From assembly GCA_003999685.1 (NCBI GenBank), contig CP021230.1, forward strand, positions 744,001 through 808,000: a stretch of 64,000 nucleotides of DNA, given 5' to 3'. Below the pieces are notes generated by a model, which worked only from the letters and a program-made list of their open reading frames with translations, made no database searches and had not been told where the DNA came from. Shown here in pieces: positions 10,660 through 20,880 of this stretch. The number at the start of each line of letters is the position of its first letter. The first letter of the stretch is position 1. Origin of the DNA: Taiwanofungus camphoratus (Eukaryota; Basidiomycota; Agaricomycetes; Polyporales; Taiwanofungaceae). A program made the position numbers and the translations under genes.

Positions 10660-11847
10660 ATCCTTCGAGAATGTCACGACCGCACCGCTCATTGGGGCAT
10701 CTACGCAACAAAAGTCTTCGTCAACGAACGATTTTGGTGGCTGTTCCACTACGCAGATATAGCATGGTTCGTTCGAACGTGCCATCTATGCCAGTCTCGT
10801 CAAGTTCAGCAAATCCTTATTCCCCCTACCGTCGCAATGCCCGCCCCTATCTTCGCAAAGATACATATCAATACAATGCATATGCCCACATCAGGTGGAT
10901 ACAAATACCTCGTACAAGGAAGATGCTCTCTCACGACATACCTGGAGTTTCAAATGCTTCGAAAAGAAACAGTGTCAGCGCTCGCTGACTGGATCTTCGA
11001 AGACATCCTCTGTCAATGGGGCGCACTCAGCGAGATCGTTACAGACAATGGTGCAGCGTTTATCAAAGCGGCAGACTATCTGTCGAAGAAATACCACATC
11101 AACCACATTCGAATCAGCGGCTACAACTCTAGAGCAAACGGACTCGTCGAACGACCGCACTTCAGCATGAGACAAGCCTTGTTCAAAACCGCCGACGGAG
11201 ACAAGAAGAAGTGGTCTCGCGTGGCGTACTTCGTATTCTGGTCCGAATGCATTACAACTTGACGACGCATGGGTTGCTCACCGTACTTTGCAGTAACGGG
11301 CACCCACCCCCTCATCCCTCTCGACATCGTAGAAGCCACGTACCTTCAGCCCCCTCCCACTTCAATTCTTTCTACGACAGATCTCATCACACGTAGAGCA
11401 ATCGCGCTCCAGAAGCGTGTGGAGCAAGTAGCCGAACTCAGCTTGAAGGTCTACGAAGCCCGTTGAACAGCAGCACTTCACTTCGAAAAGGAGCACGAGC
11501 ACTCGATCAAGGACTTTAATTTCAAACGTGGAGACTTAGTGCTCGTACGAAACACAAAGATCGAGAAGTCCCTGAATAGCAAGATGCGCCCCTGCTACTT
11601 AGGCCCCCTCATCGTTGTCTCACGCAACAAGGGCAGCGCGTACATCATCTGCGAACTGGACGGCACAGTTCTCGATCGGCCCATCGCAGCCTTTCGAGTC
11701 ATCCCCTACTTCGCTCAACAATCCATCCCTATCCTGGACAACCTAGAAGACATCTCAACTGAGCGTCTTCGAGAACTTGAACGATCCAATTCACTCGGCG
11801 ACGATGACGATGACATTGTCGAAGACGTCGAAGAAAGCGAACAGTAG
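10660..11847 (+). CDS. Family B integrase region (fossil)
   Basis: An HxxH-CxxC-like zinc block lies near 10670-10800, followed by a core with EIVTDNGAAF (about 11030) and NSRANGLVERPH (about 11130-11160). The C-terminal part contains FNFKRGDLVLVRNTKIEKSL (about 11520) and an acidic end (DDDDDIVEDVEESEQ), with no chromodomain. The family makes 4-bp target duplications (three sites here), so this integrase probably cuts with a 4-bp stagger. The region is broken. Confidence 0.75.
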
Positions 11848-12240
11848 AAGCCCCTGTCTCTTTACTTATACTACTACGATGCGTACTTTCAACGGTCTCT
11901 TTTCTCTTACTATATGCTTGATTTCACCTCTCTTTCTATTTGATCTAGCGTCATTTTTACCTGTACCATACACGATTCAACTCGACTAAGTCGTGATATC
12001 ACTTCGACGTTCTACGAACATTTCGATTTGAACGTTGCATGGAGGCTCACATTCTACGAGTCCTCCTAGGCAGTGATGACAAACTGAGCCTACCAACGCC
12101 ACCATTTTTCTTACCAAGTCCTTTGATATGTTCTTCTTCTTCGAACGCTTCTATTTCCTTCTAACACGCATTTCACAATTGGGACAAAGAATGTTTAATT
12201 TTCTATAGTACAAAGACCACGATCTGCCACAAGACAACGA

Positions 12241-13602
12241 CTACTCCTCATTGCCCGACTCAGCACCCACGTCGAAGCCGCCGCCCGCAATCGCCTCCTG
12301 TTCCATGCGAATCAGCTCCAGGTCGAGGTCATGGAGCATGGTGTGGCAAAATGCAATGTTCGTGCGCTCCGCCCGAATCATGCGGATGGCGGTGCGCGAC
12401 TGCTCGTCGAGGTCAAGCAAGTCCAGGTCGTCCTGCTCGAGGCCAAGGCGACTACCGCCATCCAGGGGAACCTTGATAGCGGGGCGAGGCGGCTGGGCCA
12501 CTCGACGGCGCTTCGATCCGCTGGCCTCTCCCGTCGAAGGTCCAGGTGAAGGAGGGGGGGCTGCAGAAAAAGACAAGTCAGGGACAAACGCAAGAAAGAA
12601 GAAGAAGACTCACCCTGCTTCTTCGCACCACCATGAGTCTTCTTCGTACGACCCAAGACCGAGACCCCACTGAAATAGCAGCCCTGCGCTGCCTGGATGC
12701 ACCGCTCACACGCAGTGGTGCCCTCCGCCCAGACACACTCAATGGTCTGAATGCGGATTTGACATCGATCGCACTACAAAGAAGTATTAGCTCAGGAGAA
12801 TAGCTGAAGAAACAAATCACATACCTTTTCCCCCGCCTGCTGCTTCATCCGCGCGACTTGTGCCCAGTCAGTCTCGGGCGCCGTCGAGCCGTCGCGGTCG
12901 CTCTTCGACGCCTTCTACAAACCGGTCAGTAATCGAATAGGAGGGCAAGACTCCGTAACGTACCGCTGCAGTGTCACCCTCATCATCCTGAGCCCGTTTC
13001 TTTCCCTTCAAAGGGGCAGTGGCCCCTTCGACGTGCTCCCCAGTACCCTCCACCATCCTAGACACGTCGGCATCGGCCAACTGCGCGTCCTCCTCCGCCT
13101 CTCGTTGAAGGGCAGCCTCCTCCTTCTCACGCTCCCGAGCCACACACGCGGCTTCTTCTTGGCGGCGTTCTTCTTCGACACAATGAGCCTTGGCTGCAGC
13201 AGCACGGAGGCATGCCTCTTCTTCGCGACGCCTCTCCTCTTCAACGCAACGAGCAGTGACAGTGTCGATCGCAGTGGCCAGGGCCGTGGACCCACATGGC
13301 CCATGACTCGGTGGCAATCTCAGCGAGCTCGCCAACCAGCGTCGCCACACGCTCATCCACCTCTGCGTCCTCAATGGGCCCCCGCGCCTTGCGATACGTA
13401 CTCTACAACAGAGGTAGTTAGCAAATAGGAAAGGACGAGCTGATAAGAGACGTACCAGCAAATCCGCAACGTCCTGCGCCCAAGCTTCGACCTCCTCGGG
13501 GACGGTGTCGGCACAGGGTGTATCGAGCACCGCGATCAAATGGTCCCGGGCGTGCTGAACGCATGAAGCGATGACAGCGGGGGTAGCGGAACGAGAAGGC
13601 AT
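12241..13602 (-). CDS. Antisense intron-bearing zinc-cluster gene inside the family B element
   Basis: Coding-like sequence runs on the strand opposite to gag-pol, between integrase and the 3' LTR. Four GT...AG intervals of 49-53 bp fit introns: 13403-13455, 12915-12963, 12774-12824 and 12561-12613; the last three keep the frame on both sides. The exon at 12614-12773 encodes six cysteines spaced C-x2-C-x8-C-x8-C-x2-C-x6-C, resembling the fungal Zn2Cys6 DNA-binding cluster but with wider second spacing. Upstream is a charged E/R/A-rich coiled-coil stretch (about 13000-13290) and the sequence KGKKRAQDDEGD; the last exon starts with SGSKRRRVAQ, a likely nuclear signal, and ends acidic. The first exon (MPSRSATPAVIASCVQHARD) is 49 codons. 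A DNA-binding regulator of the element or host is inferred. A captured host gene is the alternative. Confidence 0.65.
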
Positions 13603-13841
13603 TGTAAGGTAGAGGAGGCCGATGTAGAAAAGGGGGAGCGTGTCGAATATGGAACGACGAGCGAAGAAAAACAGCTAAGTCGCTCCGGCTTAAATCCTCT
13701 TCAACGGCATGTGATCGGCACGAGTCACGAGAAGGTTGGAACCGTGCAGATCCCCATAAAAGCTTCGATCCAGTCACATCCACCAAGCTTCTAGGCATCA
13801 CGTGTGGACTGAGGACGGTCCAAATTCCAAAAAGGAGGAGA
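13603..13841 (-). promoter_or_regulatory. Probable promoter region of the antisense gene, ending in the element's purine tract
   Basis: This 239-bp non-coding stretch separates the antisense start codon (13602) from the 3' LTR. Its right end is the sense-strand purine tract AAAAAGGAGGAGA. No clear TATA box was found on the minus strand, so promoter function is inferred only from position. Confidence 0.35.
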
Positions 13842-14821
13842 TGATAGGCGCCAGGCCCTTCTAGACCCCGCGGAGCGCCCTCACTCGACCCTAGGACCTT
13901 AGTCATGACTTCGACGCCACTCGACATGTCCGATACAGCCCGAAAAGCCACCGCGGGACTCTCTGATAGCCTCAAATCACGCCACCACCACTCCGCCAGT
14001 TCCGGTCCGATGTTCTGGTGTACCGGTCCCTCTACGCACAATACGCCACACGCAGTTGCCACTCAATGTTCTTGCACGTGACTGGTCTCGCCACTCCGAT
14101 ATCGCTTGATCTGCTACGACGCGCCACTCGATGTACTCGATAATGCTACAGCCCCAGGTCTTGGCTTAGTATATTTCATGCCACTCTGTAGTTCGTAGTA
14201 CGCAAGAAGTTAGGATGCCACTCATATTATGCCACTCCCGATGCACCTTACATTATAGTACAGTAGTATAAACGCGATGTATGGTGTCTGAAAACAACAG
14301 AGAAGTTTTCCCCCATCTTGCAGAGCTCAAGAAGAGCACCTTTGATTTAGTCACCTACTGCGTTCTACTGTGTCCTTCCGTCTTCAATTACATTCGAAGA
14401 GTTGCGTCTACTATCCACCTTCTACAGTATCTTGAAGGGTTGTGTCTCGTCCGTCTTCGATATCCATCGAAGAAGTTGCGTTCAGTCTTACGTCTGCCTT
14501 TGAGCCACATTGAAGGGTTGCGCTAGCATCTCTCTCTAACCCAAGTCCGCCTTCTACAGAAATTTGAAGGGCTGTATATCAGCTAAGTTCTCACGTTTAA
14601 GCCTCTCCCTAGTATAGTACAGCATAGTAGCGCATCGAAGCTACGTCGAGCAGTCGCGACACACGTAGAGGGTCGTTGAAGACCTTCGTAGACGTCTCTC
14701 GACCCATTTGAGATCGGGAACCCTTTGCTGCTGACTCTCCCCTCCACACTAACTAGTTCTATAGCTTTCCAGCTTCCCTAGGTCGTACCCAGTTGGGGTT
14801 GGAGTGTTATAGTGCGCATCA
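13842..14821 (+). repeat. Family B 3' LTR (980 bp)
   Basis: Same length and ends as the 5' LTR, preceded directly by the purine tract and followed by the target duplication ACGT (14822-14825). Differences from the 5' LTR are about 18-20 sites by eye, almost all C/T or G/A. Confidence 0.92.
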
Positions 14822-15026
14822 ACGTGCAAGGGCCTTTGAGTGGCAACTGCACGTGGCGTATTGTGCATAGAGGGAACAGTGCACCAGAACATCGGACTGA
14901 AATTGGTGGAGTGGCTGCGGCATGATTTGAAGCTATTGGAGAGTCTTGCAGTGGTTTTTTAGGCTGTATCAGATGTGTTGAGTGGCGTTGAAGCCATGAC
15001 TAAGGTCCTAGGATTGAGTGAGGGTG
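14822..15026 (-). repeat. Old family B LTR, middle piece
   Basis: Continues the reverse-orientation LTR interrupted at 4478 (GTGGCAACTGCACGTGGCG matches the solo copy at 31780). It ends at GGGTG (15022-15026), where a solo family C LTR begins; the same GGGTG recurs at 16581-16585. Confidence 0.85.
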
Positions 15027-16580
15027 TGTTACAAGGCGGTAATGGTGCGAACATGCATTTTCATTTCTCTTCACTATACTGGACTAGCGGGTTGTGTACA
15101 CTTACAATTATCATCATTATTCCTGACGGGCTGACCATCACCTGCTTAGTTCTGGACTATTCCTCAGAAGGGACCACTCGAACCTCTGACTCATGGGCAC
15201 CTAGGTACTGGCACTCATGGGAGTGAGGATTGGCTTGCCCTAAACCCACCATAGTACTTAAGGGGTTGGCTCACTGCAGAGCACCCCAATCTTGTCCTCC
15301 TTAGTTACACCATGTACTTTGGTGCTGTTGTTACCATTTGTACTTTACGACCGGGCTTAGGCCCATACCCTTGTCTATTTAACGGTGATGCACACTATAA
15401 CACTCCAACCCCAACTGGGTACGACCTAGAGAAGCTGGAAAGCTATAGAACTAGTTAGTGTGGAGGGGAGAGTCAGCAGCAAAGGGTTCCCGATCTCAAA
15501 TGGGTCGAGAGACGTCTACGAAGGTCTTCAACGACCCTCTACGTGTGTCGCGACTGCTCGACGTAGCTTCGATGCGCTACTATGCTGTACTATACTAGAG
15601 AGAGGCTTAAACGTGAGAACTTAGCTGATATACAGCCCTTCAAATTTCTGTAGAAGGCGGACTTGGGTTAGAGAGAGATGCTAGCGCAACCCTTCAATGT
15701 GGCTCAAAGGCAGATGTAAGACTGAACGCAACTTCTTCGATGGATATCGAAGACGGACGAGGCACAACCCTTCAAGATACTGTAGAAGGCGGATAGTAGA
15801 CGCAACTATTCGAACGTAATCGAAGACGGAAGGACGCAGTAGAACGCAGTAGGTGACTAAATCAAAGGTGCTCTTCTTGAGCTCTGCAGGATAGGGGAAA
15901 ACTTCTCTGTTGTTCTGAGACACCATACATCGCATTTATACTACTGTACTATAATGTAAGACGCATCGGGAGTGGCATAGTACGAGTGGCATCCTAACTA
16001 CTTGCGTACTACGAATTATGGAGTGGCATGAAATATACTAAGACAAGACCTGGGGCCGTAGCGTTATTGAGTACATCGAGTGGCGCATTGTAGCAAATCG
16101 AGCGATATCGGAGTGGCGAGACCGGTCACGTGCGAGGACATTGAGTGGCAACTGCGTGTGGCGTATTGTGCGTAGAGGGACCGGTACACCGGAACATCGG
16201 ACCGGAACTGACGGAGTGGTGGTGGCGTGATTTGAGGCTATCAGAGAGTCCCGCGGTGGCTTTTCGGGCTGTATCGGACATGTCGAGTGGCGTCGAAGTC
16301 ATGACTAAGGTCCTAGGGTCGAGTGAGGGCGCTCCGCGGGGTCTAGAAGGGCCTGGTGCCTATCAACGGGTCTTTTCAGACTGTCTATATCCTTGTGACT
16401 ACACTAGGACTTAGGCTGTGACTTAGCCTGCAACTCTCTCAAGACTGTTGAGCTAACGGTTGAAGACTTAGACGTATACTCATCGTCAGCCAGGCTGACT
16501 CCTCATCTACACTTCACGCCTGACTACTCAACGACTCCCTGTCGCAGTAGTCACCTACGGGCATAGACTTCCCCATAACA
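15027..16580 (-). mobile_element. Solo family C LTR, split by a solo family B LTR
   Basis: Begins TGTTACAAGGCGG and ends CCCCATAACA at 16580. The two parts (15027-15385 and 16366-16580) rejoin to the LTR of the chromovirus at 61169-61739. It is flanked by a perfect 5-bp duplication GGGTG (15022-15026 and 16581-16585). No internal element sequence is present, so it is a solo LTR left by recombination. Confidence 0.9.
15386..16365 (-). mobile_element. Solo family B LTR (980 bp), reverse orientation
   Basis: Begins TGATGCACACTATAACACTCC and ends GGTGCCTATCA. The 4-bp duplication ACGG (15382-15385 and 16366-16369) matches the 4-bp stagger of the full element. Removing it restores the family C LTR text around AACGGGTC. 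It is the youngest layer at this spot and retains most CpG sites. Confidence 0.9.
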
Positions 16581-16619
16581 GGGTGCTCTGTGAGGCCTAG
16601 AAGGGCCTGGCACCTATCA
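16581..16619 (-). repeat. Old family B LTR, outer end
   Basis: The last 39 bp, ending GGCACCTATCA, complete the old reverse-orientation family B 5' LTR. Family E sequence begins at the next base, so the old B element was inserted into family E. Confidence 0.8.
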
Positions 16620-17608
16620 GCGTAGACATAGTTTGTAGGTATATTGCAAGCATAGACATAGTTTAGAGACACTGAAACGGAGCTAGGGTGGACACTTTAG
16701 GGGCTTAGGACTGTTCCTAAGGCTACACTCACAGCACTCTCTGAGATCAGAGCTACAGGAGAACTTGTATTCTGAAGGGAAAAGCATGCACCAAGGGGTC
16801 TCTCTGGTACCTAGTAAACTACCTCTGACTAAATAGGAGAGGGTGAGGTGAACAATCTTACATGAAGTGGTCTCTACAAGTCCAAAATGTGTACTAACAC
16901 ACATGGACTCTGAAGTGACCATGAGGAGGATAGGAACTAAATAAGAACTGAAACAGGGGTACTACGTATGGTAGAAAGATGGCCAAGATCACCCATGAGG
17001 GTGGGATGGTTATCAGAGAGTGGCCATACACCATGATCAACTATCATAGTGGGCTAAAGGTGTACAAAGTTTCTACCAGTGGGACTTGTCCAAATCGAGG
17101 TAGAAGACATCCTAAATAGGTAGGGGATCATATGGGCCTGCCATAGAAGGATCTTATAGCATAGAATCAAAACCCAGGGGGTGTGCAAGGCTTCCTAAGT
17201 CCAGCCTTAGAAACTTCAGACCATTTCAGAGACTATCAGAGGTGCCTGCAGCCACAAAAGATTGGAGAGACTTAGCTAAGCCTTCCTAGCTGAACCCGGG
17301 ATGGATGACGTAGTAGCTGGGACCTGGACCCAATAGAACAATATGAGAGGGCTGGCAGTGTCTGATAGTGGACTTAGCAAGAGTTAGGGACTTTGTAGCT
17401 AGTGTTCAAAGCTTCGTAGCACTTCATACAACCTCGCAGGACTTCATAGAGGGTTAGAAGGGTCCCAGATGTGAAGAATGTGTTAGGAATGTCTTAGGGA
17501 CCTATCCCAGATGTCATAGGTTATAGGGGAGCTGTAGGATGGTCTGTGAAAGGGTTAGAAAGCTCCTAAAGTCACAATTTAGAGCCCAGGGGGTTATAGA
17601 ACTCATCA
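16620..17608 (-). repeat. Family E long LTR, copy 1, part (reverse orientation)
   Basis: Reverse complement of the sequence around 30391-32400, shared over roughly 1 kb with many transitions. It begins (on the minus strand) TGATGAGTTCT at 17608. The rest should lie to the left of the window beyond the old family B element. CpG sites are mostly lost, which fits an old, formerly methylated copy. No ORF is convincing. Confidence 0.8.
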
Positions 17609-17905
17609 GCATGATGCACCTGGAAGGTGGGCCTCTGTTGCTGTTGTCTGCATGCAGCCATGCTCACGCCATGTCTTTCAGTTCTGTTTCTGTCAACAGG
17701 CAGCACTTCAGAGCTGGCATTCTGGCTGTACTGCTGCACCAGCACTCGGACAAGGAAAAGTGGCTTGCCAGCTGAGAGTACTGGCTGTGGTACTGCAGTG
17801 TATTGCTGTCTGCATGCACTGTGGGAGAGGGGACAAGGGAAGAGTGGGTGCATGGTCAGTTGGCTGTCAGCTAGGGCAGGTGGATATGGCCAGCATGACA
17901 GTCAA
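17609..17905 (+). pseudogene. Fragment of a duplicated seven-pass membrane protein gene
   Basis: Aligns in the same orientation with 37733-38085 of the intact gene: the tiny exon ending CACCTGGAAG, the following intron, the exon for ELAFWLY...WEYRLWYCG and part of the next intron. Numerous C-to-T and G-to-A changes are present. The frame is lost early: the splice-site text persists but the exon contains an in-frame TGA in place of the W of SWEY (GCTGAGAGTAC near 17770-17780). The left boundary coincides with the start of the family E LTR, suggesting that LTR landed in this gene copy and that upstream exons may remain beyond the nest. Confidence 0.85.
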
Positions 17906-17973
17906 TGATGATGAGGTGGGAGGTGGGAGAGGATGACAAAGTGTGAGAGCCAAAGAAATAATGAAAGAGTCAA

Positions 17974-18050
17974 TCCATTCCATACCCCATTCCATACCCC
18001 AATCCATACTCCAATCTAATCCATACCCCAATCCATCCAATACATACCAT
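17974..18050. repeat. Short AT-rich minisatellite, CCATTCCATAC-like units
   Basis: Imperfect tandem copies of CCAATCCATAC and related 10-13-bp words. Related words recur to about 18170 (TACAATCCAATTCA). It is a simple repeat with no evident function. Confidence 0.7.
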
Positions 18051-18949
18051 AGATATTCACACTGTAGATATTCACAATGTAGGTAAGTCAATTTACAATC
18101 CAATTCAGTTCAATCCACACTCCAAGTCATAGGCATTCATGATGTAGGGTAAGTCATTTTACAATCCAATTCAATCTTCAAGTAGCTTTGCAACAGTGCA
18201 GGCACACCAGTGAGCTTGATTCTTGTGAAACTCACCCTTGCACTCATCATCTCACTTGTTCAACTCACAGATCATGCACTACTCGACTTGGAGCACTCAA
18301 CAGTCAAAGTGCCCTACATACTACTTTTGCAAACAAGATTTCCCTCGCCCTTTCCACCCCTTTCCTCACAGTCTTCCCTTCCTCTCTTCTGGCCATTATA
18401 CAAACAACTGCAGATGGACAAGCGCAGGCTTGTACAGCCAATCAACATGGACAAAATCTAGTGGGAGACATCCAGCTCATTCATCACTGTACCACAACAT
18501 TTTCCGCATATAGCTAAGTCCTCCATATATCACTGAGCAATAAAGTGTGACTCACCACAGCACTCTACCATTTTCTCAGCCCCATGTTCTTCTATCACCT
18601 CTTCATGCTCTAAGTGTGCAAGTCATGTCCTCCATCTGGATGCTCTGACCGTTCCAGCAAGAGCACGTGCTGGAGACAGCACATAGCAACAGAGAGGGCT
18701 CTCTGAATGAACAGTGAGTTCCATCCTCCCTTGACAGCTGGGTGGCTGAACACCTCATCACACTGGCAGACACATTGCTGATGGATGTCTATTGCCTGCG
18801 AGCAGAAGAACAAGCACACCTCTGGCATGTCAAGCAGCATAGTGCCATGGCCAAGATCCCAAAACATCCAATTTGGCAGAAATAAGCTGGTTGTGATGTG
18901 ACAAGATGGTGCACAATGTGTGTGCAAGAAAGTCAATGTCTTTCTATTC
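18051..18949. other. Anonymous intergenic DNA
   Basis: Low in CpG and without a convincing gene on either strand. Short frames lack family motifs. The right part (about 18750-18950) contains words shared with the repeat array that follows, such as GTGTGCAAGAAAG and GAACAAGCAC. Confidence 0.4.
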
Positions 18950-20880
18950 AGAAGTGCAGGCCGCTCACTGTGGGGCCAAAATCTTGAAGTTTTTGAACCA
19001 AAATTGCCTGGCACAGCACGAGACTTAAGTGTCAGCAGAAGCTGTTGATTTCCTGCTTGAAAGCGCAGGCTGCTCACTGTGGGGCCAAAAACCTGAAGTT
19101 TTTGAACCAAGATTGTCTGACACAGTGTGAGAATCAAGAGTGCTAGCAGAAGTCATTGGTTTTCTGCTCCAGAGTGCAGGCCACTTGCCACAGGGCCAGA
19201 AACCCACAACTTTCAACCCAAATCTGCTGGACAGTGATGAACATGCAGTGAGACTGAAAAGCACACTTTGGCACTGTAAAGGGTGAGTCTCACCTTTCTT
19301 GACGGCCATGCACAAAGTCTTCTGGCAACATCCATGCAGACACAGGGCTGTCAAACATGGACCACCTGTGAGTGGAAAAACAATCATGCCTTCAGTGTGC
19401 AATGCAAAATGATCATCCTGATATATACATTCAGCAGCCTCACCACTCGAGCCTCTCATAACCAGTGCAGGGCTGCTCACTGCGAGGCCAGAACCTTGAA
19501 ATTCTTGAATGAGATTTGCCCAGCACAGAGTAAGAATTGAGAGTGCCACAAAACACAGAAGGAGCCATTGATTTCCTGCTTGAAAGTGCAGGCTGCTTGC
19601 TGCAAGGCTGAAAACTTCAAATTCTAAAGTGAAATTGCCTGCTGCAGAGCAAGAATTAAGACTGTTGACAGAACATAGAGGATGATACAATTTCTTTCAT
19701 TGCATATCTTATCGGTCGGACCTCGGATCGGTCCCATGACCTTTCGCTTCTAGGGCAGGCCTCGGGTAGGCCCAGTTTTTTTGCGCAGCATCTTGACTCA
19801 TCGCCGCTTATGGTATGGGCCCCAGATGGGCCCCGGTTACTCATGGACATTGACTCATATTGGGCCCCGCTTACACATTCTGTCTTACGCTTACTGATTG
19901 CTAATATGGCCCGATGACTCATATCGCCTTACTTACGCTTACTCATGCTGATTCTTAGACCACGTGCCATGGTCCGTGCGCAGGGTAGAATACGTATATA
20001 AGGCCCCGTACTTTGTAGGTCGGACCTTAAGTTCGATCTGGTTACCAAGTAGCTAGTTACCACTAGCAATCTTATACTCGTATCTTGCGACCTCTCGCTT
20101 CATACTTGAGTACTCGCTCGACCCTATCGACTTCGCCAAGGAGGACATACGCAGTGTCCATAAAGCCTCGCTACTCTCTCTTGTAGTCAGGTCCTCACGT
20201 TCAAGGCCTTCCGGTCGTTGATACCAGCTTGTATCAGAGGAAGCCCTTGATTTCTAACTCGAGAGCACAGACTGCTTTCTGCAAGGCCAAGGTTCCAGAA
20301 CACTCAATGATGTCTTGATGGAAATACACCAATTATGATGCAAGAGAACAATGCACATCACGTGTGCATAAAGGTTGCTCCTTTTCTATTCTTACTTGCA
20401 GATCGCTCATCGTGAGGTGAAGGTCACAAAACACTCAACGAGGCCTTGACAAAAATATACCAGTTATGATGTGAGAGGACAGTGCACATCACATGCACAA
20501 AAAAGTTGCTCATTTTTGATTTCTATTTGCAGGCCACTCACTGCGGGGCTGAAAACTTGAAATTTCTGTCTGGCACTAAATGAGAATTGAGAGTGCCAGC
20601 AGATAAGTGCAGAACATGAAGAAAGCTGTTGGTTTTTAACTCACAAGTGCAGCAGGCTGTTTGCTATGACACTAGAAGCTTGAAATCTGCCTGGCAGTCA
20701 GAAACATGCAACAAGAATAAAGAGCACAAAGTCCAACCTCTCTAGGGTCAGCAGCCATACACAGGGTCTTCTGACAATAGTGGCATAGACACAGGGCTGT
20801 CAAATGTGTACCATTTGTGAGCAGAAAGAACAAGCATGTCGCCAGTGGGTTATTTTGTATAAGAGGTGTAGGTAGCTTAC
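18950..20880. repeat. Degenerate repeat array of about 107-125-bp units, with a solo LTR inside
   Basis: Units begin with AGTGCAGGCTGCTCACTG-like text, continue with GGGGCCAAAA and CTTGAAGTTTTTGAA, and end near TTGATTTCCTGCTTGA. Starts seen near 18955, 19062, 19171, 19462 and 19582, then more diverged ones from about 20255 onward. Longer inserts between units (for example the ACACAGGGCTGTCAAA block near 19340 and 20790) also repeat, so the array seems to have a higher-order unit. A solo family A LTR interrupts it at 19683. No protein family is recognised in its minus-strand frames. Confidence 0.7.
19683..20236 (+). mobile_element. Solo family A LTR (554 bp)
   Basis: TGATACAA at the start, TTGTATCA at the end, and a perfect 5-bp duplication GAGGA (19678-19682 and 20237-20241). 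It lies inside the repeat array. Many CpGs are kept, so it looks younger than the array. Confidence 0.95.

Larger units (their letters stand above)
4479..14821 (+). mobile_element. Family B Ty3/gypsy retrotransposon with both LTRs (10.3 kb)
   Basis: LTRs of 980 bp lie at 4479-5458 and 13842-14821, with a perfect 4-bp target duplication ACGT (4475-4478 and 14822-14825). Order of parts: gag (from 5513), CCHC knuckle and aspartic protease (about 6584-8179), reverse transcriptase and RNase H (about 8230-10260), integrase (about 10660-11850), an antisense accessory gene (12241-13602), a purine tract (AAAAAGGAGGAGA, 13829-13841) and the 3' LTR. By eye the LTRs differ at about 2 percent, nearly all transitions, so the insertion is fairly young. 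Pol has several breaks (roughly six to ten), so it is a fossil. No chromodomain was seen. Confidence 0.92.

Noticed and set aside
16145-16414. Recurrent frame MATACGVLCVEGPVH as a gene
   Set aside because: Also confined to family B LTRs (4445, 13418, 16145, 31782) on the antisense strand; LTR homology.
17974-18050. CCATTCCATAC repeats as a telomere or CRISPR-like array
   Set aside because: Units are short, imperfect and without spacers; a plain minisatellite.
18610-19690. Minus-strand repeat-rich frames (VSSLRFQAGNQ-like) as a repeat protein gene
   Set aside because: Two frames, no start context or domain match; best explained as translation of a degenerate DNA repeat array.
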